DNA of 64,000 nucleotides from Polaromonas sp. (GCF_013817205.1 NZ_JACDDD010000002.1:1-64000); one strand, 5' to 3'; shown: positions 1-9,923, numbered from the stretch's first letter. Notes: generated from the sequence alone by a model not told the origin. A program made the numbers and translations.

Positions 1-638
1 GGCGCTGGTGTGGCGGCCGCTGCGGGCGCGCCAGCAGCAGCTTCCAGCACCAGCAGCACATCACCCACATTGATCTTGTCGGCCAACTTGACCTTGAGCT
101 CCTTGACAACACCGGCCTGGCTGCACGGGATTTCCATCGAGGCCTTGTCAGACTCCACAGTCACCAGCGACTGCTCGGCCTTGACGGCGTCGCCGACTTT
201 CACCAGCACCTCGATCACAACGACGTCCTTGAAGTCGCCGATGTCGGGCACGCGGATGTCGATGGAGCCGCCAGCAGCGGCTGGTTCTGCTATCGTTTTT
301 GTAGCTACCTGCGCAGTAACGACGGGGGATGCAGCCTGTTTTTGTTCTGAATCCGTGGCTGGAGCCGCAGCAGGCGCCGCAGCAGGCGCCGCAGCAGCCT
401 CGCCCGCCTCCAACACCAGCACGACCGTGCCTTGTTTGACCTTGTCGCCGAGCTTGACCTTGATCTCTTTCACAACGCCGGCCTGACTGGACGGGATCTC
501 CATCGAGGCCTTGTCGGACTCGACGGTGAGCAGGCTCTGGTCGGCCTGGATGGTGTCGCCGGGTTTGACCAGCACTTCAATGACGGTGACCTCGTCGAAG
601 TCGCCGATGTCTGGAATGGTGATGTCTGCCAATGCCAT
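1..638 (-). CDS. aceF: Dihydrolipoamide acetyltransferase, E2 of pyruvate dehydrogenase (N-terminal part)
   Basis: This is the E2 core subunit of cytoplasmic pyruvate dehydrogenase, which moves the acetyl group from E1 to CoA on a swinging lipoyl arm. Only about 212 N-terminal residues are present; the gene runs off the left edge. Translation from the ATG at 638 begins [19 protein letters not shown] and shows two lipoyl domains, each with the lipoylation motif [10 protein letters not shown] (lysine modified). An Ala/Pro-rich linker separates them, and a second one starts at the edge. The first linker includes near-perfect 12-base tandem repeats encoding AAAP units and a copy of the dispersed palindromic repeat. 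aceE ends 23 bases upstream on the same strand, so the two genes form an operon. The ORF track misses this gene because it has no stop in the window. The family assignment is secure. Confidence 0.95.
   Translation of the reverse strand, partial: MALADITIPDIGDFDEVTVIEVLVKPGDTIQADQSLLTVESDKASMEIPSSQAGVVKEIKVKLGDKVKQGTVVLVLEAGEAAAAPAAAPAAAPATDSEQKQAASPVVTAQVATKTIAEPAAAGGSIDIRVPDIGDFKDVVVIEVLVKVGDAVKAEQSLVTVESDKASMEIPCSQAGVVKELKVKLADKINVGDVLLVLEAAAGAPAAAATPA
289..347 (+). repeat. Dispersed palindromic repeat, copy 1 (inside aceF)
   Basis: Core GCTATCGTTTTTGTAGC is followed by an arm starting TACCTGCGC. It lies antisense to aceF and encodes part of the linker between the two lipoyl domains (peptide around VATKTIAEP). 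It matches the other copies in this window in its GCTAT...TAGC core and TGCGC arm; the distal arm has diverged. Confidence 0.75.
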
Positions 639-661
639 GTTCTTGTCTCCGTTCGCCGTGC

Positions 662-3397
662 TCAGGCGTAAAGCGGGTTGATCTTGTCGGTGTTGATGCC
701 GTACTTTTTGAGAGCCTCGGAAACCTTGGCAGCCGGCACCGCGCCGTCGTCGGCGAGCGCCTTCAACGCAGCAACCACGATGTAGTGGCGGTTGATCTCG
801 AAGTGCTCGCGCAGCTTGCTGCGGAAGTCGCTGCGACCGAAACCGTCGGTGCCCAGCACCCGGTAGGTCCGGCCCTTCGGAATGAAGGGGCGGATCTGCT
901 CGGCGTAGGCCTTCATGTAGTCGGTGGAGGCGACCACGGGGCCGGCGCTGCCATCGAGCTGCTGCGCGACGAAAGGCACACGCGGGGTGTCTTCCGGATG
1001 CAGCAGATTCCAGCGGTCGGCGTCCTGGCCGTCGCGGGTCAGTTCGTTAAAGCTCGGGCAGCTCCAGACACCTGCAGCAATGCCCCAGTCCTTCTCAAGC
1101 AGCGCCTGGGCAGCAATGCTCTCGCGCAGGATGGTGCCGCTGCCCAGCAACTGGACGGTCGGCGCCTTGGCGTCCAGAGCCGGTGCCTGTTTGCACAGGT
1201 ACATTCCCTTGATGATCTGCTCTTCTGTGCCGGGCTGCAGGCCAGGCATGGCGTAGTTCTCGTTGAGCAACGTGATGTAGAAATACACATTGTCCTGGCG
1301 CTCGACCATGCGTTTGAGGCCATGGTGCAGGATGACGCCGACTTCATGCGCAAAAGTCGGGTCGTAGGAAATGCAGTTCGGAATGGTGCTTGCCAGGATG
1401 TGGCTGTGGCCGTCCTCATGCTGCAGACCTTCGCCGTTGAGCGTGGTTCGGCCCGAGGTGCCGCCGAGCAAGAAGCCGCGCGCCTGCATGTCGCCGGCGG
1501 CCCAGGCCAGATCACCCACGCGCTGGAAGCCGAACATCGAGTAGTACACATAGAACGGGATCATGATCCGGTTGTTGGTGCTGTACGAGGTGGCCGCCGC
1601 AATCCAGCTGCTCATGCCGCCAGCCTCGTTGATGCCTTCCTGCAGGATCTGGCCCTTCTTGTCTTCCTTGTAATACATCACCTGGTCCTTATCGACCGGG
1701 GTGTATTGCTGACCATCGGGGTTGTAGATGCCGATCTGGCGGAACAGCCCTTCCATGCCGAAGGTCCGCGCCTCGTCCACCAGGATAGGCACGACGCGTG
1801 GGCCGAGCGCCTGGTCGCGCAGCAGCTGGGTGAGAAAACGCACATAGGCTTGGGTGGTCGAAATTTCGCGGCCCTCAGCGGTCGGCTCGATCACCGACTT
1901 GAAGGTCTCCAGCGACGGAACGGTGAAACTTTCATCGGCCTTGACGCGGCGGTGTGGCAAATAGCCGCCCAGGGCCTTGCGGCGCTCGTGCAGGTACTGC
2001 ATCTCGGGCGTGTCGTCGGCCGGTTTATAAAACGGGATGTCGGCCAGCTGGCTGTCCGGAATCGGGATGTTGAACCGGTCGCGGAAGGCCTTGATGTCTT
2101 CGTCGGACAGCTTTTTGGTCTGGTGCACGTTGTTCTTGCCCTCGCCAATCTTGCCCATGCCAAAACCCTTGACGGTCTTGATCAGCAGCACGGTGGGCTG
2201 GCCCACGTGATTGACTGCCGCGTGAAAGGCCGCGTACACCTTCTGGGAATCGTGGCCGCCACGGCGCAGCTCGAAGATGTCCTCATCGCTCATCTTGGCG
2301 ACCATCTCCAGCGTTTTCGGGTCCTTGCCGAAGAAATTCTTGCGCACATAAGCGCCGTCGTTGGCCTTCATGGCCTGGTAGTCACCATCGACCGTGTCCA
2401 TCATGACCTTGCGCAGGGCGCCGTCCTTGTCGCGCGCCAGCAGAGGGTCCCAATTGCTGCCCCAAATCAGTTTTATGACGTTCCAGCCGGCGCCGCGGAA
2501 GTCGCCTTCGAGCTCCTGGATGATCTTGCCGTTGCCACGCACCGGCCCGTCCAGGCGCTGCAGGTTGCAGTTGATGACAAACACCAGGTTGTCCAGCCTT
2601 TCACGCGCGGCCAGGCCAATCGCGCCCATGGATTCGACCTCGTCCATCTCGCCGTCTCCGCAGAACACCCAGACCTTGCGGTTTTCGGTGTTGGCAATGC
2701 CGCGGGCGTGCAGGTATTTGAGGAAACGCGCCTGGTAGATCGCCATCAACGGGCCCAGGCCCATGGAAACGGTGGGGAACTGCCAGAACTCGGGCATCAG
2801 CTTGGGATGCGGGTAGCTCGACAGGCCCTTGCCGTCGACTTCCTGGCGGAAGTTGAGCAACTGCTCTTCGGTCAGGCGACCTTCGAGGTAGGCACGTGCA
2901 TAAACGCCGGGCGATACATGGCCCTGGATGTACAGGCAGTCGCCGCCGTGGTTTTCGCTCTCGGCATGCCAAAAATGATTGAAGCCGGCGCCAAACAGAC
3001 TGGCCAGCGAGGCGAAGGATCCGATGTGGCCACCCAGATCGCCGCCGTCAGCAGGGTGCAGGCGGTTGGCCTTGACGACCATCGCCATGGCATTCCAGCG
3101 CATGTAGGCGCGCAGCCGGCGTTCGATCTCGAGGTTGCCGGGAGAACGTTCTTCCTGGTCCACCTCGATGGTGTTGACATAACCGGTGTTGGCCGAAAAC
3201 GGCATGTCGATGCTGCCCTGACGGGCGTGCTCGAGCAGTTGCTCCAGCAGGAAGTGGGCGCGCTCCGGGCCTTCACTTTCGATGACGGCGGTCAGGGCTT
3301 CGAGCCACTCCCGCGTTTCCTGGGAATCCTTGTCCAGCGCGTCATTCGCGGCTGCGTTCAAAGTGTCCACACGTGCCTGTTCCGGATTTGCAGCCAT
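662..3397 (-). CDS. aceE: Pyruvate dehydrogenase E1 component, homodimeric type
   Basis: This is the thiamine-diphosphate enzyme that decarboxylates pyruvate and acetylates the lipoyl arm of E2. The protein has 911 residues, close to the roughly 890 of the E. coli homodimeric E1. The TPP/Mg motif GDGEMDE lies near residue 247 and its partner NCNLQRLDG follows about 30 residues later. The N-terminal [20 protein letters not shown] and the C-terminal transketolase-type region fit AceE and not the alpha/beta E1 type. The start is ATG at 3397, with AGGAGA 8 bases upstream. It heads the aceE-aceF operon and is divergent from a PAS histidine kinase gene across a 275-base gap. The 937-residue ORF on the opposite strand is a GC-driven shadow. 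Confidence 0.97.
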   Translation of the reverse strand: MAANPEQARVDTLNAAANDALDKDSQETREWLEALTAVIESEGPERAHFLLEQLLEHARQGSIDMPFSANTGYVNTIEVDQEERSPGNLEIERRLRAYMRWNAMAMVVKANRLHPADGGDLGGHIGSFASLASLFGAGFNHFWHAESENHGGDCLYIQGHVSPGVYARAYLEGRLTEEQLLNFRQEVDGKGLSSYPHPKLMPEFWQFPTVSMGLGPLMAIYQARFLKYLHARGIANTENRKVWVFCGDGEMDEVESMGAIGLAARERLDNLVFVINCNLQRLDGPVRGNGKIIQELEGDFRGAGWNVIKLIWGSNWDPLLARDKDGALRKVMMDTVDGDYQAMKANDGAYVRKNFFGKDPKTLEMVAKMSDEDIFELRRGGHDSQKVYAAFHAAVNHVGQPTVLLIKTVKGFGMGKIGEGKNNVHQTKKLSDEDIKAFRDRFNIPIPDSQLADIPFYKPADDTPEMQYLHERRKALGGYLPHRRVKADESFTVPSLETFKSVIEPTAEGREISTTQAYVRFLTQLLRDQALGPRVVPILVDEARTFGMEGLFRQIGIYNPDGQQYTPVDKDQVMYYKEDKKGQILQEGINEAGGMSSWIAAATSYSTNNRIMIPFYVYYSMFGFQRVGDLAWAAGDMQARGFLLGGTSGRTTLNGEGLQHEDGHSHILASTIPNCISYDPTFAHEVGVILHHGLKRMVERQDNVYFYITLLNENYAMPGLQPGTEEQIIKGMYLCKQAPALDAKAPTVQLLGSGTILRESIAAQALLEKDWGIAAGVWSCPSFNELTRDGQDADRWNLLHPEDTPRVPFVAQQLDGSAGPVVASTDYMKAYAEQIRPFIPKGRTYRVLGTDGFGRSDFRSKLREHFEINRHYIVVAALKALADDGAVPAAKVSEALKKYGINTDKINPLYA

Positions 3398-3672
3398 GGT
3401 TTTGTCTCCTGCTGTTGGCTGGGGTTGTCAGCCTGTGTTGAGTAGCATCTTCATCACGTTGTAACGCAATTTGGATTCAAGCCTCCAGTTTCCCACAATT
3501 AATCCAAAATTTCAAATAGCGCCTGCTGATTTCATATTGTGATATATCGATCCTCCGGGACCATTCGCTTCGGTATCGCTTCGATATCAACAGCATCGGG
3601 CCGACAACGCGTCATGACGGGCGGTACGGCAACGGAAACACGGTCGGCAGGGCGTAAACTTGATCGCCCACC

Positions 3673-6237
3673 ATGACCCTGCCCACACCCGCCCCCCCAG
3701 TTCGCCCGTCTGGCACCGCGCCGCTGGCGCAATGGCGCCGCTGGTGGCGCAAACAATCGCCGACCCGACAGGACCGCTTCGTCACCCTCGGACCACTGCT
3801 GGCCGTGATGCTGTTTCTGGCGGCGGTGATCGCCGCCTTCGCCTACCTGCGCATTGAGGAAATTGATCGCGAGCAGCAAGCTGTGAAACGCGATGTGGAG
3901 TATGCCCAGCAGAGGCTGCGCCTGCGGCTGCTGGAGCGCCAGGAGCAACTGATGCGCCTGGGCCGCGACGTCTCCAACAAGGACGTGGACAGGGAGGAAT
4001 TCACTGCCCAGGCCGAGTCGCTGGTCAACCAGTACCCCGAGCTGCTGGCCGTGACCTGGGTGGATGCACGCCGCAAGGTCCGGGCCGCCTATGTCTCCCC
4101 CAGTGCGAATCTGGCGCAGGCGCGAGTTTCCGGAGACCAGCTCAAATACGGTGAAACCGAAGGCACCTTCGGCCTGGCCCGCGATTTGCGCCAGCCAGTG
4201 TATTCACGCCCATTGAGCAACAAGGACGACGCCAGCTACAACGGGCCCACGCTGCAGTTGCATGTGCCGCTTGATGACCAGGGCAAGTTCGGCGGCGTGA
4301 TCCTCGGGGAATACGCGGTGGACGGCCTGCTTCGCTTCGGTGTGCCGACCGAGGTGACCGCCAAATATGCCGTGGCCCTGCTTGACGACCAGGGCAAACT
4401 GCTGGCCGGCAATTTGCCACCACCGCGCAACACCGCCGCCAAGCTGCTGCCCTGGTCCGACGCGGCGCAGGAGTATGAAATCCCCGTGTCGCCGGTTGGC
4501 AACGGCTTGTTGCTCAAGGCCCAAGGTTATCGCGCCTCGCTCGGCGTCGTGGGAAGCGGCTTTTTCTGGCTGGTCAGCGCACTCAGTGGCCTGACCGTTT
4601 GGATGCTGCTGGGCACCTGGCGCCATACGCGGCGGCGCGTGCAGGCCCAGGAAGCGCTGATCTCCGAGACCAACTTCCGACGAGCCATGGAAAACTCCAT
4701 GCTCACCGGCATGCGTGCCCTGGACCTGCAGGGCCGCATCACCTACGTGAACCCGGCCTTTTGCCAGATGACCGGCTGGAGCGAGGGCGAACTGGTTGGT
4801 CGCACCGCGCCTTTCCCCTATTGGCCGGAGCAAGACATGGAAACGCTTGCAGCCCGTCTCGATGACGAGTTGCACGGCCGCTCCACGCCGGGCGGTTTTG
4901 AGGTGCGCATCAAACGCAAAAGCGGCGCGATTTTTGATGCACGTATGTACGTCTCACCGCTGATAGACCCGCGCGGCCAGCAGACCGGCTGGATGACCTC
5001 AGTCACCGATATCACCGAGCCCAAGCGCGTGCGCGAGGAACTCTCCAACTCCTACGAACGCTTCACCACCGTGCTGGAAGGGCTGGACGCTGCGGTGTCT
5101 GTCGCGCCGCTGGGCAGCGAGGAGCTGCTGTTTGCCAACAAGCTGTACCGCGCCTGGTTCGGCGGCGATGTCGCAGGCCACATGAATTTGATCGCACAGG
5201 CCGGGGTGCCAGCGGTGCACCCTACCGACGACACGCTGGACGCCGTGGATGGCCTGGCGGGCTTTCCGACCGACACCCTGACTACGGCGCAGTCCGAAAA
5301 TGCCGAGATTTTTGTACCCGAGCTCGGCAAGTGGCTGGAAGTGCGCTCGCGTTACCTCACCTGGGTCGACGGCCGGCTGGCCCAGATGGTGATTGCCAGC
5401 GACATCACGCCGCGCCGCCATGCCGAGGAGCAGGCCGCCCTGCAGGCCGAACGCGCCCAGTCCGCCAGCCGCCTGATCACCATGGGCGAGATGGCGTCCA
5501 GCGTGGCCCACGAACTGAACCAGCCGCTGACCGCCATCAACAACTATTGCAACGGCATGGTCTCGCGCATCAAGGGCCAGCAGATCAGCAATGAAGACCT
5601 GCTGGTCGCGCTGGAAAAAACCGCCAAGCAGGCGCACCGCGCCGGCCAGATCATCCAGCGCATCCGTTCCTTTGTGAAACGCAGCGAGCCGAACCGCAGC
5701 TCGGCCGACGTGGCCACCATGGTCAGCAATGCGATGGAACTTGCCGACATTGAGCTGCGCCGGCATAACGTGCGTCTGAGTCACTACATTGCGGCACGCC
5801 TGCCGCCGGTGATGGTGGACCCCATTTTGATCGAGCAGGTGCTGATCAACCTGATGAAAAACGGTGCAGAGTCGATCGCGCAGGCGAAGCGGCCGACAGC
5901 GCGCCGCAGCGTCGAGTTGCGCGTGGTTCCCAAAACCATTGACGAACAAAACGTGATCGAGTTTTCGGTGCTGGATTCGGGCAAGGGCATGTCACCCGAA
6001 GTCATCAGCCGGCTCTATGAAGCCTTCTACTCGACCAAGGCCGAAGGCATGGGCATTGGCCTCAAGCTATGCCGCAGTATCGTTGAGTCGCACCAGGGCA
6101 GGATGCAGGCGGAGAACCTCTACAATGGCGACGAAGTGGTGGGGTGCCGGTTCACCTTCTGGGTCCCCGTGACTCCCCTGCTTTCACCAGCCCTGGCTGC
6201 CACAGAAACGCCGTCCCCGCCGGCCGGCGTTCACTGA
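3673..6237 (+). CDS. Membrane-bound PAS-domain sensor histidine kinase
   Basis: This is the sensor half of a two-component pair, 854 residues. It has a membrane segment near residues 36-56 (LLAVMLFLAAVIAAFAYL), then a periplasmic sensor region of about 240 residues. A second membrane segment lies near 295-317 (FFWLVSALSGLTVWMLLG). A cytoplasmic PAS/PAC domain follows (about 330-455), then a second PAS-like region (about 465-575). The HisKA phosphoacceptor is His613 in SVAHELNQPL. The ATPase domain has N-box NLMKNGAESI and G-box GMGIGLKLC. The layout resembles DctB/FixL-type kinases. The response-regulator gene starts 36 bases downstream, so the pair is probably co-transcribed. The ligand cannot be read from the sequence. 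Divergence from aceE suggests, but does not show, a link to pyruvate or organic-acid metabolism. Confidence 0.92.
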   Translation: MTLPTPAPPVRPSGTAPLAQWRRWWRKQSPTRQDRFVTLGPLLAVMLFLAAVIAAFAYLRIEEIDREQQAVKRDVEYAQQRLRLRLLERQEQLMRLGRDVSNKDVDREEFTAQAESLVNQYPELLAVTWVDARRKVRAAYVSPSANLAQARVSGDQLKYGETEGTFGLARDLRQPVYSRPLSNKDDASYNGPTLQLHVPLDDQGKFGGVILGEYAVDGLLRFGVPTEVTAKYAVALLDDQGKLLAGNLPPPRNTAAKLLPWSDAAQEYEIPVSPVGNGLLLKAQGYRASLGVVGSGFFWLVSALSGLTVWMLLGTWRHTRRRVQAQEALISETNFRRAMENSMLTGMRALDLQGRITYVNPAFCQMTGWSEGELVGRTAPFPYWPEQDMETLAARLDDELHGRSTPGGFEVRIKRKSGAIFDARMYVSPLIDPRGQQTGWMTSVTDITEPKRVREELSNSYERFTTVLEGLDAAVSVAPLGSEELLFANKLYRAWFGGDVAGHMNLIAQAGVPAVHPTDDTLDAVDGLAGFPTDTLTTAQSENAEIFVPELGKWLEVRSRYLTWVDGRLAQMVIASDITPRRHAEEQAALQAERAQSASRLITMGEMASSVAHELNQPLTAINNYCNGMVSRIKGQQISNEDLLVALEKTAKQAHRAGQIIQRIRSFVKRSEPNRSSADVATMVSNAMELADIELRRHNVRLSHYIAARLPPVMVDPILIEQVLINLMKNGAESIAQAKRPTARRSVELRVVPKTIDEQNVIEFSVLDSGKGMSPEVISRLYEAFYSTKAEGMGIGLKLCRSIVESHQGRMQAENLYNGDEVVGCRFTFWVPVTPLLSPALAATETPSPPAGVH

Positions 6238-6273
6238 CAAGCTGTTTGATACCGTCTACGCAAAAGGTTTGGC

Positions 6274-6900
6274 ATGAGCTTGATTCCGAAAAAAGGCACC
6301 GTGTATGTCGTCGACGATGACGAAGGCGTTCGCGACTCGCTGCAGTGGCTGCTGGAGGGCAAGGACTACCGCGTACGTTGTTATGACTCCGCCGAAACCT
6401 TTCTGAGCCGCTACGACGCCCGTGAAGTCGCCTGCCTGATCGTGGATATCCGCATGGGCGGCATGACCGGCCTGGAACTGCAGGACCGCCTGGTCGAACG
6501 CAAGTCGCCACTGCCCATCGTGTTCATCACCGGTCACGGGGATGTGCCCATGGCAGTGGACACCATGAAAAAAGGCGCGATGGACTTCATTCAGAAGCCT
6601 TTCCAGGAAGAAGCCCTGGTCAGCCTGGTCGAACGCATGCTGGGCCAGGCCAAAGAGGCCTTCAGCGAACACCAGCAGTCGGCCAGCCGCGACGCCCTGC
6701 TGGCCAAGCTGACATCGCGCGAAGCCCAGGTGCTGGAACGCATCGTCGCCGGCCGGCTGAACAAGCAGATCGCCGACGACTTGGGCATCAGCATCAAGAC
6801 GGTCGAAGCGCACCGCGCCAACATCATGGAAAAACTCAATGCCAACACGGTGGCCGACCTGCTGAAAATCGCCTTGGGCTCGAACGCGCCCAAAGCCTGA
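6274..6900 (+). CDS. Two-component response regulator, FixJ/NarL type
   Basis: This 208-residue response regulator pairs with the upstream PAS kinase. The receiver domain (residues 8-122) has the acidic pocket VDDDEG, the phosphoacceptor Asp58 in LIVDIRMGGMTG, and the conserved lysine of the IQKPFQEEALV segment. The LuxR-type helix-turn-helix (about 147-205) reads LTSREAQVLERIVAGRLNKQ and then TVEAHRANIM. It begins with ATG at 6274. A strong hairpin with a T run (6939-6970) follows the gene. Its targets are unknown; aceEF, its own operon and the downstream folD are only neighbours. Confidence 0.93.
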   Translation: MSLIPKKGTVYVVDDDEGVRDSLQWLLEGKDYRVRCYDSAETFLSRYDAREVACLIVDIRMGGMTGLELQDRLVERKSPLPIVFITGHGDVPMAVDTMKKGAMDFIQKPFQEEALVSLVERMLGQAKEAFSEHQQSASRDALLAKLTSREAQVLERIVAGRLNKQIADDLGISIKTVEAHRANIMEKLNANTVADLLKIALGSNAPKA

Positions 6901-6915
6901 GCCCGCCCTCCTGCT

Positions 6916-6957
6916 GCTATCGTTTTTATAGCTGCTTGCGCCCGTAGGTCAAAGACC
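6916..6957 (+). repeat. Dispersed palindromic repeat, copy 2 (intergenic)
   Basis: Core GCTATCGTTTTTATAGC is a near-perfect inverted repeat and is followed by TGCTTGCGCCCG. It lies between the response-regulator gene and folD. Its arm forms the left side of the terminator at 6939-6970. Confidence 0.85.
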
Positions 6958-6970
6958 GGCGGGCGTTTTT
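6939..6970 (+). terminator. Rho-independent terminator after the response-regulator gene
   Basis: The stem CGCCCG-ta-GGTC pairs with GACC-gg-CGGGCG around an AAA loop and is followed directly by TTTTT. The left half of the stem is the arm of the palindromic repeat, so the repeat appears to have been recruited into the terminator. folD starts 18 bases further on. Confidence 0.7.
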
Positions 6971-6987
6971 ACTTGAAAATCAACCAC

Positions 6988-7854
6988 ATGACCGCACAAC
7001 TGATCGACGGCAATGCCTTGTCCAAACAACTGCGCGGCGATATCGCCAGACGGGCCGCCGCCCTGAGCGCGCGCGGCGCCACGCCGGGCCTCGCGGTGGT
7101 ACTGGTTGGCGAAAACCCGGCCAGCCAGGTCTATGTGCGCAACAAGGTCAAGGCCTGCCAGGACAGCGGCCTGCACTCGGTGCTGGAGCAATACCCCGCC
7201 ACCTTGAGCGAAGCCGACCTGCTGGCGCGGGTGGATGCCCTGAACCGCGACCCGGCCATCCACGGCATCCTGGTGCAGTTGCCGCTGCCTGCGCACATCG
7301 ACGCGCAAAAGGTGATCGAAGCCATTTCGCCGGCGAAAGACGTGGATGGCTTCCACGTCGCCAGCGCCGGCGCGCTGATGGTTGGCCAGCCCGGCTTCTG
7401 GCCGTGTACGCCCTATGGCTGCATGAAGATGCTTGAAAGCATTGGCTACGAGCTCAAGGGCAAACACGCAGTGGTCATCGGCCGCAGCAACATCGTCGGC
7501 AAACCCATGGCCCTGATGCTGCTGCAGAAAAATGCGACGGTCACCATTTGCCACAGCGGCACGCAGAACCTCAAGGCCCTGACGCTTCAGGCCGATGTCG
7601 TGGTGGCTGCCGTCGGCAAGCGCAATGTACTGACCGCCGACATGGTCAAGCCCGGCGCGGTGGTCATCGACGTGGGCATGAACCGCAATGACGAAGGAAA
7701 GCTCTGCGGAGACGTGGATTTTGGGGGGGTGAAGGACGTCGCGGGATGGATCACGCCGGTGCCGGGCGGCGTCGGCCCCATGACGATCACCATGCTGCTG
7801 GTCAACACCCTGGAAGCTGCTGAAATGGCCCCCACGGTCGCTCGCTCCGCGTAG
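6988..7854 (+). CDS. folD: Bifunctional methylenetetrahydrofolate dehydrogenase / cyclohydrolase
   Basis: FolD interconverts 5,10-methylene-THF and 10-formyl-THF in one-carbon metabolism, in the cytoplasm. The ORF track starts at a TTG (6973). The ATG at 6988 ([19 protein letters not shown]) fits the family better and gives 288 residues. Recognisable motifs are the substrate-site segment [13 protein letters not shown], the signature [11 protein letters not shown], the NADP-binding [11 protein letters not shown] and the C-terminal [11 protein letters not shown]. The last eight residues (APTVARSA) are encoded by the start of a GC-rich intergenic repeat, so the natural C-terminus seems to have been replaced by repeat sequence. 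The gene stands alone behind a terminator. Confidence 0.96.
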   Translation: MTAQLIDGNALSKQLRGDIARRAAALSARGATPGLAVVLVGENPASQVYVRNKVKACQDSGLHSVLEQYPATLSEADLLARVDALNRDPAIHGILVQLPLPAHIDAQKVIEAISPAKDVDGFHVASAGALMVGQPGFWPCTPYGCMKMLESIGYELKGKHAVVIGRSNIVGKPMALMLLQKNATVTICHSGTQNLKALTLQADVVVAAVGKRNVLTADMVKPGAVVIDVGMNRNDEGKLCGDVDFGGVKDVAGWITPVPGGVGPMTITMLLVNTLEAAEMAPTVARSA

Positions 7855-8000
7855 CTCCCGTGGCCTTGCAGGCCGTGGCTAGCGAGACGCTTCGCCTCTG
7901 TCGCCTGTCCAAGTCTGCTCAAGCAGACTCGGAGCCGCAGGCTCCAGCCCCTCGGGGGCCGCTGCGCCTGCGGGCTGGCTAAGCCAGACCCGCGGCCCCT
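7828..8000 (+). repeat. GC-rich intergenic element, copy 1 (enters folD 3' end)
   Basis: It begins GCCCCCACGGTCGCTCGC inside the last folD codons. It continues through an expanded middle with several small hairpins (for example CAAGTCTGCTCAAGCAGACT) and ends GGCTAAGCCAGACCCGCGGCC. The start and end match the copies at 16945, 20485, 27514, 29225 and 41226. This copy is about twice as long as the others. Confidence 0.75.
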
Positions 8001-8031
8001 GCTTGCAAAGAGTGCTGCGGTTCCTGGTTGC

Positions 8032-9285
8032 TCATTGTTTTCTCTGAACGAAGAGATTGCGTTTGGCGTCTCCGGGATACGCGAACGTCACAGCGCCATT
8101 TTTGACCTGTCCCATCACCAGCATATTGGCCGAGAGGGCATCCTTGTCCAGCTTGCTGAAGGGCTGGTCGTAGGTTGCAACAACCCCGTAGTAGGTACGG
8201 TTTTTGTTCTCCAGCGATGCCTTGATCGCTGGCCCGCTCAGGTTGCCGTCGCGAATACCCAGCAGGGCATAGACCAGGATATACGTGGCGTCATAGCCCT
8301 GCGCTGCGGCCATTGGCACCGGAATTTTCTTCACATTGAATTTTCGGGCGTAAGCTGTCAAAAACGAGGCCCGGCGTTCGTTGCTGGGTTCAGCAATAAA
8401 CGTCTGCGCCATGAGTGCACCATCGGCTGCCTCCTTGCCACCTTCAACGAACGACGGGAACGACAAAGGCCACGCACCCACCTGCGGCACCTTCCAGCCC
8501 AACGCCTGACGCCCGCGCGCAATGACCGCGTTTTCAGGACCCACGGTGTAGCTGAACACAACATTAGCGCCTGCGGTTCGTGCAGCTTTCAATTCCACGG
8601 TCAGGTCCGTCACGCCCAGTTTGAAACGCGTGACATAAACGGGCAGCAATTTTTTGGCAGTCAGGGCGCTTTCGACATCCTTCAGGCCCGCTTCGCCGTA
8701 GCCCGTGGTGTCTGCGAAAATGGCAACTTTATCCCAGCCACGCTTGAGAATGTCATCGACCACAAACGGCGCTTGAATCGCATCCTTGGCCGATGTTCGG
8801 AAAATATAACTCTCAGCCGGTGGAAACTTGGCCGTCAGTGGGGAGCCGGTTGCGCAGGGAATGATCAGCGGCACCCGATTGCTTTGAAACACATCAAGCG
8901 ATTTCGCCGCCACGCCCGTATTGCAAAAGCCGATGGTTGCCGAAACCTTCTCCGCTATGAGCTCTTGCGACATCTTCAGCCCGGTGTCGGGATCGGCCTT
9001 ATCGTCCTTTTTTACCAGTTCGATCTTGCGACCCAGATACCCGCCTACGGCATTGATTTCATCGACTGCCTGCTGGACGCCGTTGAACATCGGAACACCG
9101 AAATCAGCCGACGCCCCAGTCAAGGGGCCGATGACCCCAATCTTCAAGGGATTGCCACCGGGCGCTGCGGCGCCTTGCGCCCAGACTGCCCCTGCAGTTG
9201 TAAGGACTGCAGCGGCTAAAAGAAATTTGAGGGGAACGGTCCCAGCGCGGGAAAGCCGCCCGAAATTTGCGCGAATCAACATCAT
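8032..9285 (-). CDS. Periplasmic substrate-binding protein, branched-chain amino acid ABC type
   Basis: This 417-residue member of the LivJ/LivK-like family (type 1 periplasmic binding fold) captures a small ligand for an ABC importer. An N-terminal signal peptide is visible: basic start MMLIRANFGRLSRAG, then a hydrophobic core ending AVWAQG. The mature part starts LKIGVIGPLTGASADFG, the family hallmark, and contains TIGFCNTGVAAKSLDVFQ and a C-terminal AQGYDATYILVYAL. No permease or ATPase genes lie nearby, so it is an orphan binding protein that must use a transporter encoded elsewhere or act as a sensor. The ligand is not predictable. It is on the same strand as the car-greA genes but separated from them by 120 bases. 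Confidence 0.9.
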   Translation of the reverse strand: MMLIRANFGRLSRAGTVPLKFLLAAAVLTTAGAVWAQGAAAPGGNPLKIGVIGPLTGASADFGVPMFNGVQQAVDEINAVGGYLGRKIELVKKDDKADPDTGLKMSQELIAEKVSATIGFCNTGVAAKSLDVFQSNRVPLIIPCATGSPLTAKFPPAESYIFRTSAKDAIQAPFVVDDILKRGWDKVAIFADTTGYGEAGLKDVESALTAKKLLPVYVTRFKLGVTDLTVELKAARTAGANVVFSYTVGPENAVIARGRQALGWKVPQVGAWPLSFPSFVEGGKEAADGALMAQTFIAEPSNERRASFLTAYARKFNVKKIPVPMAAAQGYDATYILVYALLGIRDGNLSGPAIKASLENKNRTYYGVVATYDQPFSKLDKDALSANMLVMGQVKNGAVTFAYPGDAKRNLFVQRKQ

Positions 9286-9405
9286 GTGCTCCTAAATACC
9301 GCTAGCCTGAGGGCACAGACGATAAGAGAGGAGCGAGTTTTCCCGCAGCGGCCATGTAGCTGTCAGCAAGTCGTCAGACCGCTATTGGCACCTCACATAC
9401 GGGGA

Positions 9406-9843
9406 TCAGGAGGCGCGCGTATTACCTGACAGTCGCAACAAGACCATTCCGGCACACACCCACTGGAGCAGGTACATCGCGCTGCCAAGCCCGTGCCAGA
9501 AACGAAGGTCACCGCCGCTGGCGCGCGCAGTGACGATCTTCGACGCCACGCCGAACTCCACCAGCACCGCCAGCAGCAAGCCAGCCACTACATATTTCAT
9601 AGCAGCTTGCGCAGACGGGGAAAGGGCTGGAGCCTCTTTTTTATTCAAGAGCAGCAGCAGGAGCATGGCGCAGGCCACGCTGAGCCAGGTCTGGGCGGTG
9701 AACAGTTTCGCTGCCATGGCACCGGCCGCAGCCGGACCGGGCAGGTGAATGAACAACATCGGCACCACGATGAAACCCAGACCGGTCAGGCTGCCCCACC
9801 AGAGGGCAGCCAGCAGGATGCTGATGTGTGACCGGGTGTTCAA
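9406..9843 (-). CDS. DUF4149-domain integral membrane protein
   Basis: This is a small membrane protein of 145 residues with four hydrophobic segments: about 6-28, 40-62, 78-100 and 115-137. It matches the DUF4149 family seen downstream of greA in Burkholderiales; its function is unknown. The start appears to be TTG (9843), giving MNTRSHISILLAALWWGSL; no better ATG exists upstream of the first membrane segment. The loop NKKEAPALSPSAQAAMK between the second and third membrane segments is encoded by a copy of the palindromic repeat. It follows greA by 80 bases on the same strand. Confidence 0.8.
   Translation of the reverse strand: MNTRSHISILLAALWWGSLTGLGFIVVPMLFIHLPGPAAAGAMAAKLFTAQTWLSVACAMLLLLLLNKKEAPALSPSAQAAMKYVVAGLLLAVLVEFGVASKIVTARASGGDLRFWHGLGSAMYLLQWVCAGMVLLRLSGNTRAS
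9588..9643 (+). repeat. Dispersed palindromic repeat, copy 3 (inside the DUF4149 gene)
   Basis: It reads ACTACATATTTCATAGCAG, then CTTGCGCAGACGGGGAAAGG and GCTGGAGCC followed by a T run. This is one of the most complete copies. It lies antisense to the gene, stays in frame and encodes a loop between two membrane segments. Confidence 0.85.
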
Positions 9844-9923
9844 GATCGGGGCCGGGGGTGCCCCGCCTCAGAATGAACGGCAGCGAGCTGCGCGTGAGCA
9901 CTCATTGTTCAAGCAGAGGCGCA

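Noticed and set aside
632-3445. 937-residue ORF antisense to aceE
   Set aside because: It mirrors aceE codon for codon in a high-GC genome and has no recognisable domain; the aceE frame is unmistakable.
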